NCBI GenBank assembly: GCA_946800325.1
Contig: OX326960.1
Span: 50,959,355-51,023,354, forward strand
Direction: 5' to 3'
Source of the DNA: Luzula sylvatica
Lineage: Eukaryota; Streptophyta; Magnoliopsida; Poales; Juncaceae
Length of the DNA stretch: 64,000 nucleotides
Position numbers and translations under genes: made by a program. Shown here one piece after another: positions 10,654 through 21,361 of the stretch. The stretch's first letter is position 1. Every line of letters begins with the position of its first letter. The notes under the pieces were generated by a model. That model was not told the origin of the DNA and ran no database searches. It saw only the letters and a program-made list of their open reading frames with translations.

Positions 10654-12924
10654 TTGTACAACATTCATCATCTAATCAATAAATCAAACATCTCAAACTC
10701 ACGTGAGTTAGATGGAACCAATTGGAGTTCTTGGAAGAAATGCATGTTGAATGCATTCGCTCTCCAAGGGCTTGACAAGGTAGTGTTACGAGGCTTTGTC
10801 TCAGTCCAAGATGTCGACAATGCCGGTAACATAACCTATCCTGCTCAAACTAGAGAAGATAGAACTAATGATATATACGCTCAAAACTTGATACTTAATA
10901 ATGTGATTAGTTCTATCGGATCTCTAGTTGATCATTGTGAAACCTCATATGAAATGTGGCGTATGCTCAATGAGAGATACGAGGGAACATCTCAAATGAG
11001 GAGAACAAATATCATCGGACTTGAACAAGAATTTAACAATCTCCGGATGATTGAAGGCGAGTCAGTTGGCATAATTTGGGCGAAAATAAATGTACTTAAA
11101 ACCCGATACGCCACCCAACATGCACCTCTCACTGATGATCGAATTATTGCACGATTACTTCAAGCTATGCCCCGTAGTTGGGAATCTTTACGTGTAGCGT
11201 TAGGTACGGCGATCGCCTCACAAGATCTCACGCCCGAAGAATTGGTAAGTCAATTCCGAAATTTCGAGATTCGACTCAAGCAACTAGATGAGGAGTATGG
11301 AATCGCCACACCTACCTCTCAATCCAAAGCCGTAGCTTTGCCCGCCGTAAACACGAGCAATGAGGACAATGAGATAGACGATCTAACCCTACGACTACTA
11401 GAGTGGCAAAGAGATGAAAAACGATTCAACGAGAATCGGAAACAAAAGGGGTTAAAGCTCCATTGCTTTTGGTGCAAGAAAGGTGGACACATGATGGAGT
11501 CATGTTGGACACTTCACCCCGAAAATTCCCGTTGGTCCAAAAAGGATGATGACCGAAAAGATCGGGAAAGGCGAGAACCTCGACACGAAAGGAGATACGA
11601 GGACAAGGGCCGAGAAGATCACCAAAAATATAAAGGTAAGGAATATAAAAAGAAAAAGGCTTATAAAGCAAATGTTGATTGTAGGTGGGGCGAAACGGAT
11701 GGATCAAGTTCGTCATCCGAATCTGATGGTCCATCAAACCGACACACCGCAAATCTAGCACTTATGGTAAGGATCGACCCTCCATCGATGAGCGCGGTGG
11801 AAGCATCAATTCAAAGTCTCCGAATTGAGCGAGGTCCAATTCCAACGCCTCGCACTCCCGTGGTCATAAGCGTCGAAACGTCTACGCCTACTCCAAAACT
11901 GACACGTGATCAAAATCATGAGGTACGTATCCACTCTATACCTAACGTAGAACTATCACCTCAACTTCAATACTCACCCTCGTTAAAATTAGAACTTGAG
12001 TCATGTGACAAATTCTTGAGGGATGACGGGGACTCTCAACAATATGAGGGAAAAATTGAGAGCTCGACACAAGCTCTCAAGGATAAGGTAGCTTCTCTTG
12101 AACTATCTATTTTGGCATTTAAATCTCAATTAAAAGAATTTAAAGGATTTTCAAAATGTGAGTGTCAAGCTCTAAAAGGCGAGATTTCACATCTAAAAGT
12201 CGAACTTCTAAATTCTAAAGTTGAAAATGATTCCTTGAAGAAGGCTTGTGCATCTATTGCATCAAGTCCTCCATCATTGGATGAAATTTTGAAATCGTCA
12301 TTCATGGGACAAAAGCCCAATGACAAATCCGGTTTAGGATATAAGAAGAATAACGGTAATAAACCCGATTCTTCCAACTCCAAAGATCAAAAATCAAAAT
12401 GGGAGAACAATCGAGTTAGTAGTCATGGAAATGCTTTTATGTACCATGATTACAACAAGGGTAAAAATGTGAAAAAGGAACAACCTAAACGTGCTAGCCA
12501 TAATTATAGGAATAATCATTTCACACAAAATTCACAACCTAGACATGACAATTTGGGAAGAACCGATTGCTTGTTCAAACGGGGACCAAATGGTTACTTC
12601 TATGAAGTGACAAACTACACCGAGGCTTCGCATAAAAAAGGGGCTCCCAAACACTACACCAACACACAAAAACATTTTCAACCAAAACAAGTTAAATCAA
12701 ACCGATTTCAATCAAATGAATTTCCATCAAATCAATTTCATCAAATGCCAAAATCGATAATTTCTCGGAGAAGTGACTCAAATCAACTCTCGAACTATTT
12801 TGTGAAGAGTTCCACAACCACAGATAAGCCAACCTTAGCCTTTTGTAATTATTGTTGCAAAAGTGATCATATCTCAACAAATTGTGATCTTCGCAATCCA
12901 AAATTGACATCGAATGTCGTTTGA
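10654..12924 (+). CDS. B1 ORF1: Copia-type Gag with two CCHC zinc knuckles
   Basis: A 756-residue capsid/nucleocapsid-like protein. Residues about 15-210 fit the UBN2/DUF4219 gag domain of plant Copia elements (DGTNWSSWKKCM near the start, W in MWRMLNERYEG, IEGESV, MPRSWESLR). CCHC knuckles are at residues 271-284 (CFWCKKGGHMMESC) and 731-744 (CNYCCKSDHISTNC). A basic, charged tract follows the first. A heptad-rich helix (about 465-530, KDKVASLELSILAFKSQLKE) suggests a coiled coil. Compared with the B2 homologue the 3' end is cut by TGG to TGA at 12922-12924; about 21 further codons stay open to 12989. ATGGCC at 10634 lies in another frame that soon stops, so the N-terminus may carry a small frameshift. 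No enzyme domain is present. Confidence 0.85.
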   Translation: MYNIHHLINKSNISNSRELDGTNWSSWKKCMLNAFALQGLDKVVLRGFVSVQDVDNAGNITYPAQTREDRTNDIYAQNLILNNVISSIGSLVDHCETSYEMWRMLNERYEGTSQMRRTNIIGLEQEFNNLRMIEGESVGIIWAKINVLKTRYATQHAPLTDDRIIARLLQAMPRSWESLRVALGTAIASQDLTPEELVSQFRNFEIRLKQLDEEYGIATPTSQSKAVALPAVNTSNEDNEIDDLTLRLLEWQRDEKRFNENRKQKGLKLHCFWCKKGGHMMESCWTLHPENSRWSKKDDDRKDRERREPRHERRYEDKGREDHQKYKGKEYKKKKAYKANVDCRWGETDGSSSSSESDGPSNRHTANLALMVRIDPPSMSAVEASIQSLRIERGPIPTPRTPVVISVETSTPTPKLTRDQNHEVRIHSIPNVELSPQLQYSPSLKLELESCDKFLRDDGDSQQYEGKIESSTQALKDKVASLELSILAFKSQLKEFKGFSKCECQALKGEISHLKVELLNSKVENDSLKKACASIASSPPSLDEILKSSFMGQKPNDKSGLGYKKNNGNKPDSSNSKDQKSKWENNRVSSHGNAFMYHDYNKGKNVKKEQPKRASHNYRNNHFTQNSQPRHDNLGRTDCLFKRGPNGYFYEVTNYTEASHKKGAPKHYTNTQKHFQPKQVKSNRFQSNEFPSNQFHQMPKSIISRRSDSNQLSNYFVKSSTTTDKPTLAFCNYCCKSDHISTNCDLRNPKLTSNVV

Positions 12925-13890
12925 ATGCGCAAAGATCGTCACACGATGGGTCCTTCTACATCATACGGGGTTGGACCCCCTAGGGCTTAAACCCGAATGT
13001 GACAATATACTCCTTCATTTACCATACCATAAGCCAAATATTGAGGGGGAGTATAGTAAATAAATCTTAATATACTATCTTAATCCAGTATAGAGTCCAT
13101 TTAGTGATCACATCACAGTATATAGTCCGTTCGAACGAACATAGTGTTCGTTCAGAACGAACATTTGAAATATAAGTATTCTCATCAACCTCAAATTAGT
13201 GGCCACATCACAGAGCCAAATGCGTTCGAACGAACAATATGTTCGTTCAGAACGAACAAATGGAATTAAGGATCCTTGGTAGCAAGCGTATCAATATCCC
13301 AACGAACAAAATGTTCGTTCTAACGAACTTAAAGGATGAGAACCTTTGTTGGGTTATTCAAAATTTCAAAGACCAAACGTACGCGCCAAGGACTTAAATT
13401 TTGATGTAGGACATACAGTGAGTTCCAACGCACTTAAAGTACGTTCGAACGGACTCACATCATTCAGTGAACCTCTTTCATGGCGTCCTTTGTTTTTTTG
13501 TTCATCCAAACAGTTTCAAGTGCGTTACAACGAACAAAGTGACCGTTCGAACGCACATGCCTCATTCATTAAACCGACCTAGTCATGAGGCTTAAACCCT
13601 TCCACTCGCGCCTTTTCCCCTTCTCGCAGTGCCATGTGCGTTCGAACGCACAAATATGTACGTTCGAACGGACTCACTGTAATTACTCTCCATCAGCATG
13701 CAACCAACCCATTCAATACATGCAATTCTTCCTCTTCTTCTTCCAACTCAAAGAATTGAAGAGACACTTCTTGATTCACATAAGTTGATCTTTCTCTCTC
13801 TCTCTCTCTCTATCCAGATCTCCAAATACCTTTCTTTCCCAAATCTTTCTTCTCTCCAAGACCCATCTTTCCCAAATCTCACGATTGTCA
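12925..13890 (+). promoter_or_regulatory. B1 inter-ORF spacer: palindrome array and CT-rich leader
   Basis: After a GAGGGGGAGT block near 13042 the spacer carries paired CGT-N4-ACG palindromes from about 13125 to 13675 (for example GTGCGTTCGAACGCAC). A pyrimidine-rich stretch with (CT)n at 13790-13812 then leads to the ORF2 ATG. The layout resembles a plant core promoter and 5' leader, so ORF2 may have its own transcript. The B2 spacer (24655-25797) has the same order. This is inference; no clear TATA box is seen here. Confidence 0.5.
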
Positions 13891-14927
13891 ATGGCATCCT
13901 CATCAAGAGTGAAAGGCAAGAAGAAAGTGGCAGCCACAAGAGTTGGTCGTAGCGAGCGTCTTCAAGAGACCTACAATTTCAACAACCCTCAAAATGACCA
14001 CCTCTTCCGTAATCCAGAGGCAGCAATCCGGTTTAAGGAAATCGTCTCCAAGAAAGCCATCGCCAAGTGCTTCTACTACGAGTTTCCTCCCAACATTCCT
14101 CATCTTTACGACATAGTGGAGGGAATCGAGCGAAGATGGGGATTTGCAAACCTCGCGTGTCTCAACTGCCAATCCTATGACGTCATCACGCGGCTCTTCT
14201 ACGCCAACGCCATATTCGACCATGACGAAGAGAAGGTAACCTCATATATTCTTGGTGAGGACGTTGAGATTTCGGTTCGCAACATGTGCGACCTTCTAGG
14301 ACTCAAGGACGACGGAGAAAAGGTCTACAATGCCCGCAAGGGGAGACTCGAACCAGAGGTCATCGAACCCATGAAGAAAGTTGTAACTAACAATTACGAA
14401 TCACCCAACTCGGCCACTCACCTTGCCGCACCCGAGAAATTCGTTTGGGAAATCGGTAACAATATTCTCACTCCTGTTGCTAAATTAAAGGCAAATCTTG
14501 AAAATAGGAATGTGATGCTTTTATATCGCATGTGGTACCCGGATCAACTACCCATTCATGTCCCACATCTGATTCTGAGTCACATGGAAAGCATCATGAG
14601 TCAGAAAATCGCCTCGCTTCCATATGGCACGTTGATTGCCCACATGTTGGAAATTCAAGGATTCACAATCCCGGTGCAAGAGTGGGATTTTCGACCCGAG
14701 TCACCGATCAATCTTGCATCGAAAGAAAATCTCATACGGCTTGGATACCGATACTCGAACAACATCCAATGATGGATAATTGACTCGAAGAAGGATGAAA
14801 AGTCTTTCCATCTTCCTCGTAATCCAACCCGTTGGGCAGAGGGTGATACCCACTCCGAGGAGGAGGACAACGCCGATCCCACCTATACCGAGCAAGGTGG
14901 TGGACAAGACACTGAACAGCCGAGGCG
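13891..14927 (+). pseudogene. B1 ORF2, N-terminal part (plant-transposon-type protein), broken
   Basis: From ATG 13891 the frame is open to a TGA at 14770-14772 and continues in the same frame to 14927, where element C interrupts it; it resumes at 29447. It aligns along its length with the intact B2 ORF2 (25798-27102): shared segments include LFYANA/LFYAHA, the WEIGNNILTPV/WQIGNNVLTPV block, NIPHL/HVPHL and SLPYG. The family looks like the 'putative plant transposon protein' domain found in plant retroelement-associated ORFs; the function is unknown. The nonsense codon and the C insertion make this copy inactive. Confidence 0.75.
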
Positions 14928-16510
14928 TGATGAGAGGGTTTTTGGCGTGTAAAATTATCATTGTATTCGAAAATCCGATTCAATCAACAAGTTGGAAAAT
15001 ATAGTTGTATAGTGGAAAATATGAAAGTTCGTTCCACGAGGAGTATATGCGTCAATTAAATCAAAACTAGACAAGAAATAGCAAAGAAAATTCACAGAAT
15101 ATAGTCCGTTATACCGGAATATGAGTCCGTTACAACGGACTTGAGTGAATTTTCTGGCGCTAAGTGTGAGATGAACGTCCGTTACAACGGATGAAACTCC
15201 GTTATAACGCACTAAACTGGTCCGTTATAACGAACAGTGGTTGCGTTGCAACGGATTGGTTAATCCGTTACAACGGACCGAGATGTCCGTTACAACGCAC
15301 TTGTATTGATTCCCTTGAATAAACATTCTGACTAGTCCGTTACAACGGAACTCTAGTTGCGTTACAACGGAAGTATAACCAACTGAATATTAAAGGACCA
15401 ACCGTCTAGTCCGTTGTAACGCAATGTGAGTCCGTTATAACGGAAGTAGTTCTGGATTTCTGATTTGAGATTTGATTTGGGAGCAATTTGATGGTTTGTT
15501 TTGGATTCAAATTTAGAAGTAATTAAACTAAGTAACAAGCACTAATATCACACAAACAAACAAAGAAGATTTAGAGCAAAGAAAAAGAACTAAAGATGCG
15601 TTAAACCGAGAATTCTTTACACAACAAAATCCAATCAAACAACAATTAATCAAGTAATTGAAAAGGAGTACACCTAGTTGAGAAAGCCTCGAAGTGAAGC
15701 TCCTTGTCTCCTTGCCTCGCACCGAAAGATCCTTGCTCCTTGTCTCGAGAGTGATGGATTGTACCGAAAGGATGAAGCTCCGAGTCACGGATCGCAATCA
15801 CTTCGAAGAAACGCGGATCGAGTCACGGCACTTCTTCTCAAATCCACCGTAGGGAATAGCTCCTTGTCACGGCCCGATCTTCGAAGGATGAGAAGGATTC
15901 GTCGAAGGGATGAGCTCCCTTGTCTCGACTTGTCCTTGAGAGATTTTTCTTGATTGATCTTGAAGTATCTTGAAGGTTCTTGATGTTCTTGACGGTTCTT
16001 GGAAGTTCTTGAGAGGGAGAGAGAAGAGAGAGAGAGAAAGTGCTCCGAAGAGCGGGAAGAAAGGCCCCTCAACTCGTGGCCCTTTTGGTCTTATTTATAG
16101 CACTCACGGAGTCTTCTTATTGGTCACGAGTTGGTGGAGAGGATTGGGGGTAATGAAGTAATTTCCACCAAAGGTAGGTGGGAAGGATAAGGGCTAAGGA
16201 TTGAGTGGTTTTCGTGTGGAGTTTTGTGTAAGTTTCTATCATGATGATTGCTTGCCTCCCGTCTCATTCATGTACCGAATATATCGGTACAATATATCGT
16301 TTTCATTCCTCTTGACGTGTTGGAGACAACTACACTTTCCAAATTCCCAGAATTTCCTTCTAAAACCTGTAATTAAGCAATAAAACACACTTAGTGAAGA
16401 AATATTCTTGTTATCTCAAATATGAACAATTGTATATATAAAGTTGTGATTCAAAAGGGCTAAAATCCCCAAATTAGATATCAAAAAGGTGCTTTATTTT
16501 CCTCTTATCA
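14928..16510 (-). repeat. C 3' LTR
   Basis: 1583 bp, about 99 % identical by eye to the 5' LTR (20100-21361 plus 29117-29441). On the minus strand a TATAAATAAG box lies at about 16093-16103. The CGT-N4-ACG array at 15103-15440 (centres TACA, TATA, TGTA, TGCA) lies downstream of it, in R/U5, unlike the other families. Reading frames inside the LTR are shadows made of short repeats such as CTTGTCTCGA. Confidence 0.88.
15103..15440. repeat. Palindrome array in C 3' LTR
   Basis: About a dozen TCCGTT-N2-AACGGA dyads (ACAACGG, ATAACGG, GTAACGC and so on) in pairs 8-20 bp apart. The same array is at 20278-20622 in the other LTR. Confidence 0.85.
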
Positions 16511-18059
16511 AATACCCCCATACTTAAACCCCTGATCGTCCTCGATCATGATGAGCGTAAAAATCAAGCACAAAGAAAAATGCATGTATAGGTTTTATTG
16601 AAATTATATTCATCGATCTCAAAACTCAATTCTCACGAGATAATTGTTTACTCTTATCATAATCACTAATATTGAAAGAGATAAGTTTGAGTTATATTAG
16701 AATCTATTTTCAATGAATTGCACAAATTCGAAGAGTTTATTTGAGCAAATGATCTCAACCGAAAAAGATGATTAAACACCATCATTCAATTCTTTTCACT
16801 CCACAATTCACAAGGATTATCATAAAAAAGCATTAATGAAAACCAATTTTTCCGTTTTGTAAAAAAAATCATTTCTTAAATGTAATTTGTCACTTTTAAA
16901 CCGTTCGGTACGTTAGTACTTGGTTCATCTTCGATTTCTACTAAATTTTCCCAATTTGCGCTCGATTTTTGAACTCCTTTTCTTTCCTTTTTATTCTTTT
17001 TATTTTTCTTCTTTTCTTTTATTCTTTTTATTTCTTTTCTTTTGTTCGTTATTGCTTTCGATGGTCCCCATGTGTGTCCTTTGGGATAACAAGTGGTCAT
17101 GACTCACACCACTCATTACTTAGTAAACCCCATGGATCCGCGCAATCTTTAGCCAACAAGTGGTCATGACTCACACCACTCATTACTTAATCAATCGCAC
17201 GGACTCGACAATCGAAAGCGCTTTAATCCGTGATTGTAGAAAACTTTTTCGCATCGACTCTTGATCATGACTCACACCAAGAACCGGCTACTTTGGTTTA
17301 CTACGACTCATGCACCCCTTTAGCCAACAAGTGGTCATGACTCACACCACTCATTACTTAATCAAGGTGCATGAGCTCATCGAATCAAGCTTTGAGCGCA
17401 AATTGGTTCCCGTTAGTGTAATTTCGAATCCCCATGAACGGTCGAGCTCTTTAAGTGCAATTGGTCAAATTTTAGATTCAAACAAAACTTACTACATTGG
17501 TTCAAACAAAGCTTTTTAGAATTTCCAAGTTCAAAATGGGTTTATTTATTGAAAATGGTGTGTCATGTAAATCGAGGATTGATCAATTTGTCAAAAAATT
17601 ATGAATTTAGTGAATTCATTGATTAGGGTTTGAATCCCCAAAAGAATCTCTCCAAGATCTCAATCAACTCCTTCAAATATTTGTGAAAATTTCAAATTTG
17701 AGAGTAAAATTATGCTAGTTTGGTGAAAATTTGTTTAAAAATCGATGATTTATTCAATGAGGTGGAGAAAAACCTTTAACTTGCATAAAATCATTTGCTT
17801 GTATAACCTTGATGCTCAAAAAACAAAAATAAGGTCGAAAAATTCAATTAAAAGCTCGTTTTTTTTTCATTTTTTTAGGCAAAAAACAAATTTTGCCAGA
17901 AACAGTTCCGTTGTAACTGACCTTAGGTCCGTTACAACCGAGTTGCAAAATTTTTTTTTTTTAAAAAAAAAAAAAAATATCAAAGACTGTGTGTATATCC
18001 CCCCATACTTATTCCTTCGCTTATCCTCAAGCGATAATAAAGAGAAAAAATAAAAGAAG
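16511..18059 (-). other. C internal non-coding region
   Basis: Contains the polypurine tract, a long T/C-rich run at about 16977-17045, a three-fold repeated segment (17087-17363), two imperfect CCGTT-type dyads (17906-17945) and an oligo-T/oligo-A dyad at 17949-17976. No coding frame is recognised. Such regions are typical of non-autonomous LTR elements. Confidence 0.55.
17087..17363. repeat. Three copies of a roughly 38-bp direct repeat
   Basis: The block ACAAGTGGTCATGACTCACA followed by CCACTCATTACTTA occurs at about 17089, 17155 and 17325, the last two also sharing the leading TTTAGCCA. GTCATGAC at its core is itself a palindrome; a fourth, partial ATCATGACTCACACCA occurs near 17263. Confidence 0.8.
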
Positions 18060-18467
18060 TTAAGGAGAGACACAACCTTTGATGCGTGGTGCTTGATCGT
18101 CTTTGACTTGTTGCTCCTCCATCCATCTTGTTTCGAATTTGGCGTAGAAATGCTCGATGCGTTTTCCATTCACCTTGAACGATTCATTCGATTCGTCGCT
18201 TCGAATCTCCACAACTCCAAATGGTGTGACATTGGTCACCACAAATGGGTCGATCCAACGCGACATTTGCTTCTTTTTGGAGTTGAACGTCTCGATCACC
18301 GATTTCGAATTCGCATCCTTTGCCGGTGTCGTCTCCATCTTGTCGCGTTTCTCGTGTCTTGGTCCCACCTTTGCGATTATTTGTTCGGGAATTCGTGGAG
18401 GTTGATCGAGGAGATTCGGAGGAAACACATCATTTGCCGATCTTGAAGAGGTAAGCATCTTGATCAC
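18060..18467 (-). pseudogene. C: integrase C-terminal fragment of Gypsy type
   Basis: A 135-residue minus-strand frame whose central part (RWIDPFVVTNVTPFGVVEIR, then FKVNGKRIEHFY) matches the C-terminal tail of Athila/Tat-type Gypsy integrases (pattern G-P-F-x-V-x-x-V-x-P-x-G-x-V-E-I). The catalytic integrase core, reverse transcriptase and protease are absent, so this is a relic of pol in a deletion derivative. Confidence 0.6.
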
Positions 18468-18755
18468 ATTGATTTTCGCCTTATTGACTTCCTTTCCTTT
18501 CTTGAGATTAGATGGCCTAATATGATTTCATTGCTCACTAAAGAGTGGCATTTTCAAAAATTTGAAACAAGGTTAGCTTGTAATGAGAGGGAATGAAAAG
18601 CATAAACCTTTTGATGTGATGGAGAATCGGAATTCTTGGTTTATCTTGGAATGTACCAATTGAGCTTGAGCATGTAGTCCTTGCACCGTTGGTACGAGGG
18701 TTTGCCTCCCTCGCTAGCGCTCTCGTTTATGGTCTCGAGCTCGACCATGCCGATG

Positions 18756-19745
18756 TTATCCTCCTTCAAAATTAAACGAAGCACTAACATGGATCGCTAC
18801 TTTTCGACCGCCTCGAAATACTCCCTTTGAGATGTTGGAGATGAGAGAAATCGGCGCTTGTATCACTCGTTTTGCATATGTCGAAAGTGGCGTCAATATT
18901 TCCTCAATCTTGCTTCGAATTTTTCGAATTGCTTCATCGCTTGGAGTTTGATGAAGAGGAGTTGGGAGAGGCGTGAGTGTTTCGAATGTATTTGACTTCC
19001 TTGATAAATCTACACAAGGTGAATTTCTATCATGAGAAGCATCATAGTTCTTAAATGAATTAAAATTGATGATATATGGAAAAAATTCACCTTGGAGAAT
19101 TGTAGATTTCTCTTCTTGCTCGTTTGATAATTGCGCGTTTTCATCGATTGGAGTGAGTTGAACCGTCTTTTGGAGAGTCGAACCCAATGACACCTTTTCT
19201 TCTTCAATCCTCGTTCCAATGCTTTCATCGAATTCCCCCATACTTGAACTCTTGTCGTTTTCAATCTCCACGATCTCCTCGTTTAAATATTCTAACTCGA
19301 GACAAGTCACTCTTTGATCTAGATCATTGAGCGTGGATTGAATATTTTCGAGTCGTCGAGAGGTGGTTTTAATCTCTTGTTTGATTTCATGTTTGATTTC
19401 GTTTATTTCTTGTTTGATTTCATGTTTGATTTCTTCAAGATCTTGATTCAATTGTCCAAAATTTTGTTTTATCATTGCCGTCATTACCTCCATTATTCGT
19501 TTAAATTCTTGGTTTGGATTTTCGTTTTGGGCTTGAAATGGGTGATCTTGGTATTCAAACTTGTGTTGAAATTCGAGTTCATTTTGAGAAGGTTCGTATA
19601 TGGGGTTTGAGTACATGGGGGTTTGAGTAGTTGTTAGCGGTTTCGGCATAGGATTGTGTCTCATAACCCCATGGAGATTCGTTTTCGTATTGGCGAGCTT
19701 CGTAGATGGGATTTTGATAAAGGGTCTCGGTGTGTGATTCATCAT
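18756..19745 (-). CDS. C: gag-region ORF with long coiled coil
   Basis: A 329-residue minus-strand frame. Residues about 85-165 are strongly heptad-like (repeats of EIKHEIKQEI), predicting a coiled coil, followed by an acidic region. I recognise no zinc knuckle or protease. It sits between the primer site and the integrase relic, where gag belongs. The frame is open upstream of the first ATG, and a second frame (19944-19756) holds what looks like the true N-terminus, so one frameshift near 19770-19800 is likely. The function is inferred only from position. Confidence 0.5.
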   Translation of the reverse strand: MMNHTPRPFIKIPSTKLANTKTNLHGVMRHNPMPKPLTTTQTPMYSNPIYEPSQNELEFQHKFEYQDHPFQAQNENPNQEFKRIMEVMTAMIKQNFGQLNQDLEEIKHEIKQEINEIKHEIKQEIKTTSRRLENIQSTLNDLDQRVTCLELEYLNEEIVEIENDKSSSMGEFDESIGTRIEEEKVSLGSTLQKTVQLTPIDENAQLSNEQEEKSTILQGEFFPYIINFNSFKNYDASHDRNSPCVDLSRKSNTFETLTPLPTPLHQTPSDEAIRKIRSKIEEILTPLSTYAKRVIQAPISLISNISKGVFRGGRKVAIHVSASFNFEGG

Positions 19746-19755
19746 CGTTTTGATT

Positions 19756-19944
19756 TCAGGGTGAACTTGAGAGCCAACCGAGCCTTCGTTCTTCTTCTCT
19801 ATCTTTCCTTTCTTCCATTTCTTCCCATTCTTGAAATTCTAGCTCGATAATCTCTTGATTTGTCATGGAGTCCGGATATCCTTTTGCGGCTCTACCGAGA
19901 CGTATTAACTCCCGAAGCGATTTTGGTCTTTCTTGATGATCCAT
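19756..19944 (-). pseudogene. C: N-terminal gag fragment in shifted frame
   Basis: A 62-residue frame beginning MDHQERPKSLRELIRLGRAA with a glutamate/arginine-rich end (EWEEMEERKDREEERR). It is the first ATG after the primer site and overlaps the start of the coiled-coil ORF in another frame, so it is probably the original start of one protein. Confidence 0.4.
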
Positions 19945-20079
19945 CTTGCTCCACTTCGTGTACCTTGCAAGAATAGAAAATTTTCGAAATTAGTGAAATA
20001 TCAAGTTCAAATGTATCAAATCTATTAAAAATATCACTCGAGATTGCACGTTTGATTCAAAATTAGACTTAAACATTAC

Positions 20080-20097
20080 TCCCCGGCAGCGGCGCCA
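20080..20097 (-). other. Primer-binding site of C
   Basis: Minus strand TGGCGCCGCTGCCGGGGA, two bases from the 5' LTR end. It is one base from the TGGCGCCGTTGCCGGGGA type used by plant Gypsy elements (tRNA-Arg class in Ogre/Tat). It fixes the orientation of C as minus. Confidence 0.8.
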
Positions 20098-20099
20098 TT

Positions 20100-21361
20100 T
20101 GATGAGAGGGTTTTTGGCGTGTAAAATTATCATTGTATTCGAAAACCCGATTCAATCAACAAGTTGGAAAATATAGTTGTATAGTGGAAAATATGAAAGT
20201 TCGTTCCACGAGAAGTATATGCGTCAATTAATGAATCAAAACTAGACAAGAAATAACAAAGAAAATTCACAGAATATAGTCCGTTATACCGGAATATGAG
20301 TCCGTTACAACGGACTTGAGTGAATTTTCTGGCGCTAAGTGTGAGATGAACGTCCCGTTACAACGGATGAAACTCCGTTATAACGCACTAAACTGGTCCG
20401 TTATAACGAACAGTGGTTGCGTTGCAACGGATTGGTTAATCCGTTACAACGGACCGAGATGTCCGTTACAACGCACTTGTATTGATTCCCTTGAATAAAC
20501 ATTCTGACTAGTCCGTTACAACGGAACTCTAGTTGCGTTACAACGGAAGTATAACCAACTGAATATTAAAGGACCAACCGTCTAGTCCGTTGTAACGCAA
20601 TGTGAGTCCGTTATAACGGAAGTAGTTCTGGATTTCTGATTTGAGATTTGATTTGGGAGCAATTTGATGGTTTGTTTTGGATTCAAATTTAGAAGTAATT
20701 AAACTAAGTAACAAGCACTAAGATCACACAAACAAACAAAGAAGATTTAGAGCAAAGAAAAAGAACTAAAGATTCGTTAAACCGAGAATTCTTTACACAA
20801 CAAAATCCAATCAAACAACAATTAATCAAGTAATTGAAAAGGAGTACACCTAGTTGAGAAAGCCTCGAAGTGAAGCTTCTTGTCTCCTTGCCTCGCACCG
20901 AAAGATCCTTGCTCCTTGTCTCGAGAGTGATGGATTGTACCGAAAGGATGAAGCTCCGAGTCACGGATCGCAATCACTTCGAAGAAACGCGGATCGAGTC
21001 ACGGCACTTCTTCTCAAATCCACCATAGGGAATAGCTCCTTGTCACGGCCCGATCTTCGAAGGATGAGAAGGATTCGTCGAAGGGATGAGCTCCCTTGTC
21101 TCGACTTGTCCTTGAGAGATTTTTCTTGATTGATCTTGAAGTATCTTGAAGGTTCTTGATGTTCTTGACGGTTCTTGGAAGTTCTTGAGAGGGAGAGAGA
21201 AGAGAGAGAGAGAAAGTGCTCCGAAGAGCGGGAAGAAGGGCCCCTCAACTCGTGGCCCTTTTGGTCTTATTTATAGCACTCACGGAGTCTTCTTATTGGT
21301 CACGAGTTGGTGGAGAGGATTGGGGGTAATGAAGTAATTTCCACCAAAGGTAGGTGGGAAG
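20100..21361 (-). repeat. C 5' LTR, part 1 (interrupted by B2)
   Basis: Same sequence as 14928-16175. B2 inserted at GGAAG (21357-21361), and the remaining 325 bp of the LTR follow at 29117-29441. It carries its own palindrome array at 20278-20622. Confidence 0.88.
20278..20622. repeat. Palindrome array in C 5' LTR
   Basis: Copy of the array at 15103-15440. It differs by one extra C in GTCCCGTTACAACGG (near 20352). Confidence 0.85.

Noticed and set aside
15528..16161. Short reading frames inside the C LTR (both strands)
   Set aside because: They recur identically in the second LTR only because the LTR is duplicated. Composition is dominated by CTTGTCTC/TTCTTGA repeats and no domain is recognisable.
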